Assembly: GCF_044466355.1 (NCBI RefSeq)
Contig: NZ_JBITMQ010000006.1
Span: 1-64,000 of the forward strand
Direction: 5' to 3'
Source: Actinophytocola sp044466355
GTDB lineage: Bacteria; Actinomycetota; Actinomycetes; Mycobacteriales; Pseudonocardiaceae
DNA: 64,000 bases
Notes under the pieces: model-generated
What the model was told of the DNA's origin: nothing
The model's database searches: none
What the model saw: only the letters and a program-made list of their open reading frames with translations
Program-made: the position numbers and the translations under genes
Shown: positions 7,712-15,184 of the stretch, in pieces
How positions within the stretch are numbered: the first letter of the stretch is position 1
How the letters are laid out: each line of letters begins with the position of its first letter

Positions 7712-8803
7712 GTGACCACACCACGAATGGAGACCGTCTGCGTCGGCGCGGGGCGCGGTCCCGAGCAGCCGGGCACGCCGATGAACGTGCCGCCGGTGTT
7801 CGCGTCGAGCTTCCGCTCCGGCGGCGAGCACGAGTACTCGCGCAACGAGGGCACCCCGACCTGGGAGGCGCTCGAACAGGTCGTCGGGCAGTTGGAGGGC
7901 GGCACGGCGACCGCGTACGCGTCGGGCATGGGTGCCGCGGCCGCCATCGTGGACCTGCTGCCGCCCCGGTCCCGCGTGGTCGTGCCCGCCGACTCCTACA
8001 CCGCGGTCCGCCAGCTCGTCGCGGCCCGCGGGCACACCGTCGACCTGCGGGACATCACCGACACCGACGCCACCCTCGCCGCCGTCGAGGGCGCCGCGCT
8101 GCTGTGGCTGGAGTCGCCGACCAACCCGCTGATGGACGTCGCCGACCTGCCCGCGCTGTGCGCCGGTGCGCGGGCCGCCGGGGTGCCGGTCGCGGTCGAC
8201 AACACGTTCGCCACGCCGCTGCTCCAGAACCCCCTGGCGCTGGGCGCGGACATCGTGATGCACAGCGGCTCCAAGTACATCGGCGGCCACGCCGACCTGC
8301 TGATCGGCCTGGCCGTCGCCGCCGATCCCGACCTGGCCGCGCGGCTGCGCACCAACCGCGTGCTGGCGGGTGCCACACCGGGTGGCATGGAGGCGTTCCT
8401 CGCCGTGCGCGGCGTGCGGACCATGGCGCTGCGGGTGCGGCACGCCCAGGAGTCGGCCGGGGTGCTCGCGGAACGGCTGGAGCAGCACCCGGCGGTGTCC
8501 CGCGTCCGGTACCCGGGCCTGCCGACCGACCCCGGCCACAAGCGGGCGGCGGCGCAGATGTCCGGGTTCGGGGCGATGATGTCGTTCGAGGTCGCGGGCG
8601 GCGCCGCCGAGGCCGACGCGGTGTGCGCGGCCCTGCGCGTGGTCAACGCGGCGACCAGCCTCGGCGGCGTGGAGTCCACCGTCGAGCGGCGCGCGAAGCT
8701 CGCGGGCCAGGAGCACGTGCCGCCGTCGCTGCTGCGGTTGTCGGTCGGCTGCGAGCACGTCGAGGACCTGTGGGCGGACCTCGACGCCGCACTCGGCGGC
8801 TAG
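7712..8803 (+). CDS. PLP-dependent trans-sulfuration enzyme (cystathionine gamma-lyase/synthase family)
   Basis: About 363 residues of the Cys/Met metabolism PLP family. Visible motifs are FRSGGEHEYSRNEGTPTWEALE, YASGMGAA (phosphate-binding loop), AVDNTFATPLLQNPL, and MHSGSKYIGGHADLL, whose lysine forms the Schiff base with PLP. The family includes cystathionine gamma-lyase, gamma-synthase and methionine gamma-lyase; sequence alone does not separate them here. GTG 7712 is preferred: TAGATT at 7701-7706 could be a -10 box for a leaderless mRNA. TTG 7703 is an alternative. The stop overlaps the stop of the convergent AlkD-like gene by 4 bp. Confidence 0.87.
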   Translation: MTTPRMETVCVGAGRGPEQPGTPMNVPPVFASSFRSGGEHEYSRNEGTPTWEALEQVVGQLEGGTATAYASGMGAAAAIVDLLPPRSRVVVPADSYTAVRQLVAARGHTVDLRDITDTDATLAAVEGAALLWLESPTNPLMDVADLPALCAGARAAGVPVAVDNTFATPLLQNPLALGADIVMHSGSKYIGGHADLLIGLAVAADPDLAARLRTNRVLAGATPGGMEAFLAVRGVRTMALRVRHAQESAGVLAERLEQHPAVSRVRYPGLPTDPGHKRAAAQMSGFGAMMSFEVAGGAAEADAVCAALRVVNAATSLGGVESTVERRAKLAGQEHVPPSLLRLSVGCEHVEDLWADLDAALGG

Positions 8804-9483
8804 ACGTACCTCGCGCGCAGGCCGGGGGCGAGCTTCTCCACGGCGTACCGGAGCGCGGGCCGCGGCATGCGGCCCGCGTTCTCGTCGAGGAACGTCAGCA
8901 GCGCGGGCTCGTCCACCAGGCCCGCGTACTTCAGCGCGATGCCGACCGGCTTGGCCACCACGACGTCCTCGTCCGGCAGGAGGAGCTCGGCCAGCCGGAA
9001 CAGGTCCGGCAGGTGGTCCGGGGTGCCGTACCGCGCCCAGTACAGCGGCGCGGTGATCGCCGTCCGGCGTTCGTGCGGGTCGGCCGAGCGCGCCAGCGTG
9101 AACAGCCGGTCGTGCGGGCGGTCCATCAGGTAGCGGCCGACGACCCTCGGCGCGGCCCGGTCGACCATGTCCCACGTGTCGATCCGGTCGTGCCGTGCCA
9201 GGTACAGGTCGCAGAGCGCGCGCCGGTCGTCGTCGGTGAGCTTCGCGGAGCGGGCCATGAAGTCCAGCACGCACATCGCGGACAGCCGCGCCTCGTACTC
9301 CGGCCGGTCGAGCAGCGCCGACACCTCGTCCAGCGTCATCCCGGCGTGCGCCTTGGCGAGGTCGAACAGTGTCTTCATCCGCACCCCGATGACCGGGTAG
9401 CCGGCCGGGAGCCGGGCGCTCGTCTTCGCCCGGTCCTCGGCTGTCGCGTGCGCGTGGAGGTCGGTCAGGATCGCGGGGTCCAC
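8800..9483 (-). CDS. DNA alkylation repair protein, AlkD/HEAT-like
   Basis: This 227-residue, all-helical protein has the HEAT-repeat pattern of the DNA alkylation repair family, including VDRAAPRVVGRYLMDRP, WARYGTPDHLPDLFRLAELLL and VAKPVGIALKYAG. AlkD-type glycosylases remove N3- and N7-alkylated purines without base flipping. The start is GTG 9483, with GAGGAAAGG about 8 nt upstream. It overlaps the 3' end of the tetR gene by 19 bp, so translation is probably coupled. Placement behind an efflux regulator suggests a shared response to a toxic compound (inference). Confidence 0.8.
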   Translation of the reverse strand: MDPAILTDLHAHATAEDRAKTSARLPAGYPVIGVRMKTLFDLAKAHAGMTLDEVSALLDRPEYEARLSAMCVLDFMARSAKLTDDDRRALCDLYLARHDRIDTWDMVDRAAPRVVGRYLMDRPHDRLFTLARSADPHERRTAITAPLYWARYGTPDHLPDLFRLAELLLPDEDVVVAKPVGIALKYAGLVDEPALLTFLDENAGRMPRPALRYAVEKLAPGLRARYV

Positions 9484-10109
9484 TGGCCGGCCCTTTCCTC
9501 GAGGGTGGGTGCGTGGCTCGGCAGGTCGGTGGTGACCGGCGGGACACGCAGCCCGTCGAGGATGATCGTCAGGTAGCGCTGCCGCAGGTCGGCGACGCGG
9601 GCCGGGTCGCCGACGCCGACCGAGGCCAGCTGGCCGAAGAGGGCGCCGAGGTCGCCGATCTCCAGGTCGGCGCGGATCACGCCCGCACGGTGGGTCCTGG
9701 CCAGCAGCTCGTCGTTCAGCTTGCCCGCGCGCGCGGACATCTCGTACAGCTCGGGCGACGGGGTGAACGTGCCGGCGAGCGCGTTGGTGATCGAGTGGGT
9801 GTCGGCGGCGACGACGTCCCGCATGAAGGTCGCGAAGACCTCCCAGGGATCTCCACCGGACGTGATGGCGTCGACCGCTTTCTCCACGATGGCGGTGTAG
9901 AGCGCGAGGCCGTCCGCGCACAGCTTGCGGAGCAGGTCCTCCTTGCTGGGGTAGCGCCGGTACAGGGCGCTGATCCCGACGCCGGCCCGCTCGGCGACCG
10001 CGGCGATCGGCGCCGTCGGGTCGGCGACGAACACCTCGCGCGCGGCCTCGACGATCAGTCCGTCGTTGCGGGCGGCCTGTGCCCTGCGGCCGCTGAGCGG
10101 AGCCGACAT
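9465..10109 (-). CDS. TetR-family transcriptional regulator
   Basis: The 214-residue protein has a typical TetR HTH at about residues 20-62 (REVFVADPTAPIAAVAERAGVGISALYRRYPSKEDLL) and a helical ligand-binding C-terminal domain. AAGGAGGG precedes ATG 10109 with good spacing. It lies 29 bp downstream of the MFS gene on the same strand, so both are probably in one transcript. The operator candidate upstream of the MFS gene (11568-11620) would make this an autoregulated drug-efflux unit. Confidence 0.92.
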   Translation of the reverse strand: MSAPLSGRRAQAARNDGLIVEAAREVFVADPTAPIAAVAERAGVGISALYRRYPSKEDLLRKLCADGLALYTAIVEKAVDAITSGGDPWEVFATFMRDVVAADTHSITNALAGTFTPSPELYEMSARAGKLNDELLARTHRAGVIRADLEIGDLGALFGQLASVGVGDPARVADLRQRYLTIILDGLRVPPVTTDLPSHAPTLEERAGQWTPRS

Positions 10110-10138
10110 CGGAACCCTCCTTGGAACGTGTCGTCAGG

Positions 10139-11554
10139 TTAGTGGGCGGCGTTCTTCGCCTTGCGGGGCAGCAGGAAGCCGAGTCCGAAGGTGACCGCGG
10201 TCAGCGCGATCGCGACCAGCGTGACGACCTTGGCCGCGTCGACGAACGCCGGTGCCGCGGGCGCGTCGACGTTGGAGAAGAACACCGTGCCCAGCACCGC
10301 GATCCCGAGCGACGCGCCGAGCTGCTGCACCGAGGTCAGGATCCCCGATGCCGAGCCCACCTCGTCGTCGGCCAGGTCGCCGACGATGATGTCGAACAGC
10401 GGCACGAAGATCATGCCCATGCCCGCGCCGAACACCGCGAGCGGCGCGACCGGCGGACCGTCGACCGACAGCGAGAAGTACAGCCAGGTCAGTCCGGCGG
10501 TCATGAGCCCGAGCCCGAGGTGCAGCACGCGGCGGCCGAGCCCGGCCAGCACGCTCGCGCCGACCGCGGAGCCGACGAACGCGCCGACCGCCCAGGGCGC
10601 CATCGTGAGGCTCGCCTTCAGGGGCGAGTAACCCAGACCGAGTTGCAGAAAGAGACCGACCGCGAGCGAGAACCCGGTGATCACCCCGAAGAAGGCGACC
10701 ACGAACACGACACCCGAGCTGTAGGACCGCCGGGCGAACACGGACAGCCGCACGAGCACCGGACCGTCGCCGCGCTGGGTGGCGGCGAAGACGGCGAGCA
10801 CCACCACGGAGGCGGCCAGCATGCCGAACGACCAGAGCGGCCAGCCCAGCTCGTGCCCCTGCGTCAGCGGGTAGACCAGCAGGAACATCCCGGCGGCGGC
10901 GAGCAGCGCGCCACGTACGTCGAGCCGCTGTCCCCGTGCGGCGGGCGGGCTGTCCGGCAGCACCCGCGCCCCGACGGCCAGCGCGAACGCCCCGAGCGGG
11001 ATGTTGATCGCGAAGACCATCCGCCAGCCGGTGCCGAACACGTCGGCGTCCACGAGCAGCCCCGCGACCACCGGCCCGAGCACGGTCGCGAGCCCGATCA
11101 CGGGCCCGAGCAGCGCGAACGCCTTGCCGACCTCGGCCCCGAACAGCTCGCGGATGAGCCCGAACGACTGGGGCACCATCACCGCGCCGAACCCGCCCTG
11201 CAGCACGCGGGCGACCAGCAGCGTCTCCGGTGAGAACGCGACCGCGCACAGCAGTGAGGCGCCGAGGAACCCCAGCACCCCGACGATCATCATGCGCTTG
11301 CGGCCGTACATGTCGCCGAGCCGGCCGCCGACCAGCAGCCCGACGGCCATGGCGAGGGTGTAGCCGGCGGCGATCCACTGCAGCGTGGCGGTCGAGCCAC
11401 CGAGGTCCGCCTGGATCGCGGGCGCCGCGATCGTGCCGACCGTGGAGTCGAGGAGGTTGAGCAGGTCGGCGCCGAGGATCGCGAACAGGCCCAGCCAGCG
11501 CCGCGGGTGCGCGGCGGGTGCGACCAGGACGGGCGCGTCGAGGGTGGCGGTCAC
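10139..11554 (-). CDS. MFS efflux transporter, DHA2 (EmrB/QacA-type) subfamily
   Basis: The 471-residue protein has about 14 hydrophobic helices. It carries the DHA2 motifs LNLLDSTVGTIAAPAI (motif D1), LVGGRLGDMYGRKR (motif A) and VLGPVVAGLLVD (motif C). It would export drugs or metabolites with proton motive force across the cytoplasmic membrane. It is the first gene of an MFS-tetR-alkD transcription unit. A pair of inverted repeats lies immediately upstream. Confidence 0.93.
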   Translation of the reverse strand: MTATLDAPVLVAPAAHPRRWLGLFAILGADLLNLLDSTVGTIAAPAIQADLGGSTATLQWIAAGYTLAMAVGLLVGGRLGDMYGRKRMMIVGVLGFLGASLLCAVAFSPETLLVARVLQGGFGAVMVPQSFGLIRELFGAEVGKAFALLGPVIGLATVLGPVVAGLLVDADVFGTGWRMVFAINIPLGAFALAVGARVLPDSPPAARGQRLDVRGALLAAAGMFLLVYPLTQGHELGWPLWSFGMLAASVVVLAVFAATQRGDGPVLVRLSVFARRSYSSGVVFVVAFFGVITGFSLAVGLFLQLGLGYSPLKASLTMAPWAVGAFVGSAVGASVLAGLGRRVLHLGLGLMTAGLTWLYFSLSVDGPPVAPLAVFGAGMGMIFVPLFDIIVGDLADDEVGSASGILTSVQQLGASLGIAVLGTVFFSNVDAPAAPAFVDAAKVVTLVAIALTAVTFGLGFLLPRKAKNAAH

Positions 11555-11567
11555 GGTGACTCCTTTG

Positions 11568-11590
11568 GAACGGAATGCTTGGTTCCGTTC
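11568..11590 (-). promoter_or_regulatory. TetR-type operator 1 upstream of the MFS gene
   Basis: GAACGGAA (11568-11575) and TTCCGTTC (11583-11590) are perfect 8-bp inverted repeats around a 7-bp spacer, 13 bp upstream of the transporter start. Size and position fit a TetR-family operator for the co-located regulator. Confidence 0.75.
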
Positions 11591-11600
11591 GAGAGTAACA

Positions 11601-11620
11601 GAACGGAATGCTTCATTCCA
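11601..11620 (-). promoter_or_regulatory. TetR-type operator 2, imperfect copy
   Basis: GAACGGAATGCTT at 11601-11613 repeats the first half of operator 1 exactly. The other half is reduced to ATTCC. The copies are 33 bp apart (about three helical turns), which fits two dimers on one DNA face. Confidence 0.6.
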
Positions 11621-11659
11621 ATAGGGTGGCTTCAGAAGTTCGACAGGCCCGCGGAGCCG

Positions 11660-12154
11660 CTATCTGACCAGGGCGTACGCGATCGCCAGGAACTGCTCCT
11701 CCGCCGGGAACCCGCTCTCCATGCCGACCTGGATGTCCCACTCCGGTACGCGCTCGTAACCCAGCCGCTCGTACAGCCGGACCGCGCTCGGCATGAAGTC
11801 CATCGTGTGCAGCGCGAGGGCGCCTGTCGTGCGCGTGGCGCAGTACGCCATCAGCGCCCGGCCCGCTCCGGTGCCCTGTGCGGACGGGTGCACGGCGACC
11901 GCCCGCACCCAGGCCCAGCCCGCCGGCAATGGCACCGGTGCGCGGTCGGGCGGGAAGAGTCTCGCCGTGCCGACGACCTTGTCGCCCGCCATCGCGACGA
12001 TGGCGTCGCCGCCGTCGTCCAGGTCCAGCACGCCCGCCAGGTAGTACTCGTGCATGGCGGGCGTCAGGTCGTTCGCGTACGGGCGGTAGGCGTCGGTGAG
12101 CAGTGACCGGACGGCGTCCCGCTCGTCGATGCGCATCGGGCGTACGTGGGTCAT
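11660..12154 (-). CDS. GNAT-family N-acetyltransferase
   Basis: The 164-residue protein has the GNAT core: AWVRAVAVHPSAQGTGAGRALM, with the acetyl-CoA pyrophosphate loop QGTGAG near residue 100, then AVRLYERLGYERVPEWDI. It transfers an acetyl group from acetyl-CoA to an unknown amine. ATG 12154 begins the conserved fold (MTHVRPMRIDERDAVR); longer frames upstream run into repeat DNA and are not conserved. It is a single gene, 105 bp upstream of the MFS operon. Confidence 0.85.
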   Translation of the reverse strand: MTHVRPMRIDERDAVRSLLTDAYRPYANDLTPAMHEYYLAGVLDLDDGGDAIVAMAGDKVVGTARLFPPDRAPVPLPAGWAWVRAVAVHPSAQGTGAGRALMAYCATRTTGALALHTMDFMPSAVRLYERLGYERVPEWDIQVGMESGFPAEEQFLAIAYALVR

Positions 12155-12693
12155 GGTGTCGTTGTACCGGCGCCGAGCATCCGCCGGTACCGATTTGAGC
12201 TGGCGAGGTCTGCACGAGAACGCAACTCGGTATGCGTGGGGGCGCGACTCGCGGTGTTGGGGGGCGTGACTCGCGGGGGAAACGTGAGGAATGTTCTGGT
12301 CACCAAACGTCACAGGGGGGACCGTTCGGGGGTGGGTGACCGAATGGCATATCGGCACGTCCTTTTCGGTCGCTCGTGGCGATCGGGTGTGAACTCCGCT
12401 GACCGCCGTGTTCTTGCTGCGGGTAGTCGATGTGCGACGCGGTGATGGTAACCGCCTTGTAAATAGGCCGTTCGTCGTACGTCGAGTAGCCCGTCGAACG
12501 CGAAGCGTCGTAGTGCGGTGCATGATCAATTACCAGATATACGAGACTGTGATGAAAATTTCCCCTTTGGATCATCGTCGCTGGTCCGGGCATCGGGCGG
12601 GTCGTGGTGAGAGGTTTCGTCACTCTCTGCTTAATGTTTCGTTGTGAATCTCCCCCTAGAATCCCGCCGGATCCGATCTGGGACGGAGAGCAG
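12155..12693. other. Long intergenic region between GNAT and NRPS genes
   Basis: No convincing gene is seen in these 539 bases. The left part (about 12200-12280) contains a short copy of the dispersed 22-bp repeat element. The right part (about 12430-12665) is clearly lower in GC than its surroundings, with runs such as ATCAATTACCAGATATACG, and probably holds the promoter and control sites of the NRPS mini-locus. TAGAAT at 12657-12662 is a possible -10 box. The lower GC could also reflect acquired DNA. Confidence 0.6.
12211..12274 (+). repeat. Dispersed 22-bp repeat element, short copy
   Basis: Two units with core CGCGACTCGC or CGTGACTCGC start at 12243 and 12265, exactly 22 bp apart. They are preceded by TGCACGAG, then CAACTCGG and TATGCGTGGGG, which match the flank found at the centre of the large array at 27340-27372. 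This is therefore a second, smaller member of the same repeat family. A weak hairpin (ACCGATTT with AACTCGGT) precedes it. Confidence 0.75.
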
Positions 12694-14409
12694 ATGACCA
12701 TCACCGCGAGACCCGGCCTGGCCGCACGGACCGGCGCCGGAGAAGTTCTCGACGCCGTCGACCGGTGGGCGGCGCGACTGCCGGCCGCCACCGCGGTCAC
12801 CGCACCCGACGGCGTGCTGACCTTCGCGGAACTCCAGGAAACGATCAGGAACATGGCCTCGGCGCTGCGTGCCGCGGGCGCGGGCCCGGGTGTTCCGGTG
12901 GGACTCGGGTTCGGACGCTCGAAGCTGACCGTGCCCGCGCTGCTCGCGGTGTGGCACACCGGTGCCACCGCGGTGCCGCTCGACGACCGCCATCCCGCCG
13001 ACCGGCTCGCGTTCATCCTGCGGGACGCGGGCGTTCAGTTGCTGTTGGGCGAACTTCCCTTCGCCACCACCGCGTCCACCGTCGACCTGACCGCGACCGC
13101 AGCGCACCTGCCCGCGCACGCCCCGGCACCCGGCGACCTCGCCTACATCGTCTACACGTCCGGCACCACCGGCAGGCCGAAGGGCGTCGAGATCGGCTAC
13201 CGCGCCCTGGGCACCTTCCTCGACGCGATCGCCACGCTCGGCCTCACCCCGGGTGGGGTCGGGTTCAACCCGCTGTCGCCCGCGTTCGACGGCTGGTTCT
13301 GGTGCACCCTGCTCTACCTGCTGCACGGCCAGGGCGTGGCCATCGTGGACACCGACGGCACCGATCTGGCGAGCGCGCTCGCCTCGGTCGCGCCGAGGAC
13401 CGTGTGCATGAGCCCGTCGCTGTACGCCGCGTGCCCCGACGACATGCCCAGCGTCGACGTGTTCGTGGTGGCCGGAGAGGCCGCGACCCCGGGCTTGCTG
13501 CGCCGGCTGCGGGGCCGGCGCGTGCTGAACGTCTACGGCCCCACGGAGACCACGATCGCCGCGACCTGGGCCGACAGCGCCGACGGCGACGACGTGCGCA
13601 CGATCGGCCGCGCCATGCCCGGCTACCGGACCTACGTGCTGGACGCCGACGGCGCGCCCGTGCCGCCCGGCGGGGACGGCGAGCTGTGCGTCGGCGGGCC
13701 TGCGCTCGCGCACGGCTACCGCAACCTGCCGGACCTCACGGGCGACCGGTTCGTGCCCGACCCCTCCGGCGACGGCCGGATGTACCGCACCGGCGACCGC
13801 GTGCGGTTGCGCCCCGACGGGCAGATGGAGTTCCTCGGCCGCGTCGACGACCAGGTCAAGATCCGCGGGTTCCGCGTCGAGCTGGGCGAGGTGGAACGCA
13901 CCGCCGCCGACGCGGACGAGGTCCGCGCCGCGACCGCGTTCGTGCTCGCCACCGGCGACGCGCTCGGGCTCGCGGTGGTTCCGGAACCGGGTGTCGACCC
14001 GGTGGCCGCGGTCGAGGCGGCCACCGGTCGTTGCCGCCACCTGCTGCCGGACTTCATGGTGCCGTCCGTCGTGGACGCGGTCACCGAGCTGCCGGTGACC
14101 GCACACGGCAAGGCCGACCGGGCCGCGCTCGCCGAGCAGGCGGACGCGCGGCAGGCGGTGTCGGGCGGCAGGCCACCGGCGACCGAACGGGAACGGCAGG
14201 TGTGCGACGTGTGGAGCAGCGTGCTGCCGCGCCCGGTGTACGACGTGGACGCGAACTTCTTCACCTCGGGCGGGCATTCGCTGCTGGCGTCACGCGCGGT
14301 CGTGGCGCTGCGCAAGGCGACCGGGCTGCGGCTGTCGATCAAGGACCTGCTGACGCACCCCACGCCCGCGGAGCTGGCCAGGAAGCTCGACCGGTTGGCC
14401 GAGTCGTGA
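12694..14409 (+). CDS. NRPS adenylation-peptidyl carrier didomain protein
   Basis: This 571-residue protein has a complete adenylation domain: A3 YTSGTTGRPKGV near residues 153-164, A4 FDGWFWC, A5 NVYGPTETT, A7 YRTGDRVR, A8 around LGRVDDQVKIRGFRVELGE and the A10 lysine in GKADRAAL near 471. A carrier domain follows with FFTSGGHSLL, the phosphopantetheine serine lying near residue 528. There is no condensation or thioesterase domain. It activates one amino acid and tethers it to its own carrier. Its partners are the overlapping thioesterase and the P450. ATG 12694 has GGACGGAGAG upstream. The pocket residues do not give me a confident substrate. Confidence 0.92.
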   Translation: MTITARPGLAARTGAGEVLDAVDRWAARLPAATAVTAPDGVLTFAELQETIRNMASALRAAGAGPGVPVGLGFGRSKLTVPALLAVWHTGATAVPLDDRHPADRLAFILRDAGVQLLLGELPFATTASTVDLTATAAHLPAHAPAPGDLAYIVYTSGTTGRPKGVEIGYRALGTFLDAIATLGLTPGGVGFNPLSPAFDGWFWCTLLYLLHGQGVAIVDTDGTDLASALASVAPRTVCMSPSLYAACPDDMPSVDVFVVAGEAATPGLLRRLRGRRVLNVYGPTETTIAATWADSADGDDVRTIGRAMPGYRTYVLDADGAPVPPGGDGELCVGGPALAHGYRNLPDLTGDRFVPDPSGDGRMYRTGDRVRLRPDGQMEFLGRVDDQVKIRGFRVELGEVERTAADADEVRAATAFVLATGDALGLAVVPEPGVDPVAAVEAATGRCRHLLPDFMVPSVVDAVTELPVTAHGKADRAALAEQADARQAVSGGRPPATERERQVCDVWSSVLPRPVYDVDANFFTSGGHSLLASRAVVALRKATGLRLSIKDLLTHPTPAELARKLDRLAES

Positions 14410-15182
14410 GCGGACCCCACCCTCTGACGCAGGGCTGGTTGGTGCCGTTCGCGCCGGTGGGGGAGCGGCCGGTGCTGGTGTGCCTGCCGCAGGCCGGTTC
14501 CGGGTGCGGGGCGTTCCGGTCCTGGCAGGAGCACCACGACGACGTGTCGGTGGTCGGCGTGCAGCTGCCCGGCCGGGAGAACCGGTTCACCGACGAGTTC
14601 GACGGCACGTTCGCCGACGCGGTCGCGGAGATCGTGGCCGCGCTCACCGCCGCCGTCCCGTCCGGGCTGCCGATCGTCCTGTTCGGACACAGCCTCGGCG
14701 GGCTGCTCGGCTACGAGGTGGCGCGGGCGTTGCCGAACCCGCCGGACGCGCTGGTGGTGGCCGCGTCCCGGCCACCGCACCTGAGCGGCCGGGTCGCGGG
14801 CAGCATGGGCGCGGCCGACGGGGTCGCGACCGCGACGAACCTGTTGGCGGGCAAGGAACTCGACGACGACGTGCGCGAGCTGGTGCTGGAGGTCCTGCGG
14901 CAGGACGCGGAGCTGTCGGCGACCTACACCGACCCGGCGGGCGCACCGGTGCCGTGCCCGCTGCACGCGTGGGGCGGCGCCGCCGACGAGGTCGTCACGG
15001 CAGAGCACGTCGGCGGCTGGGCGCCCTACGCGGACCGGACGTTCCACACGCGACAGTTCGCGGGCGGGCACGACTTCTGCCTGCGGGCACCGGAGGCGGC
15101 CGCCGCGGCACGCGCGCTGCTGACCGCATCGGTGTCCCATTCGATGTCCCCATCGATGTCCCAGTCGCGGCAAGGGGTGTGA
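14406..15182 (+). CDS. Type II thioesterase (alpha/beta hydrolase)
   Basis: The 258-residue protein has the TEII pattern LVCLPQAGSGCGAFRSW, VVGVQLPGRENRF, the nucleophile elbow FGHSLGG (Ser near 96), HAWGGAADEVV and the catalytic histidine in GGHDFCLR near 221. Type II thioesterases clear mis-acylated carriers or, in A-PCP/P450 systems, release the modified amino acid. GTG 14406 overlaps the previous stop (GTGA), so translation is coupled. The C-terminus ends in three 12-bp repeats encoding VSHS-MSPS-MSQS, which are absent from the usual fold. Confidence 0.9.
   Translation: MSGPHPLTQGWLVPFAPVGERPVLVCLPQAGSGCGAFRSWQEHHDDVSVVGVQLPGRENRFTDEFDGTFADAVAEIVAALTAAVPSGLPIVLFGHSLGGLLGYEVARALPNPPDALVVAASRPPHLSGRVAGSMGAADGVATATNLLAGKELDDDVRELVLEVLRQDAELSATYTDPAGAPVPCPLHAWGGAADEVVTAEHVGGWAPYADRTFHTRQFAGGHDFCLRAPEAAAAARALLTASVSHSMSPSMSQSRQGV
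15132..15167 (+). repeat. Three 12-bp tandem repeats in the thioesterase tail
   Basis: The units GTGTCCCATTCG, ATGTCCCCATCG and ATGTCCCAGTCG run head to tail in frame. They extend the thioesterase C-terminus by a Ser/Met-rich tail. Replication slippage is the likely origin. Confidence 0.75.
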
Positions 15183-15184
15183 GC

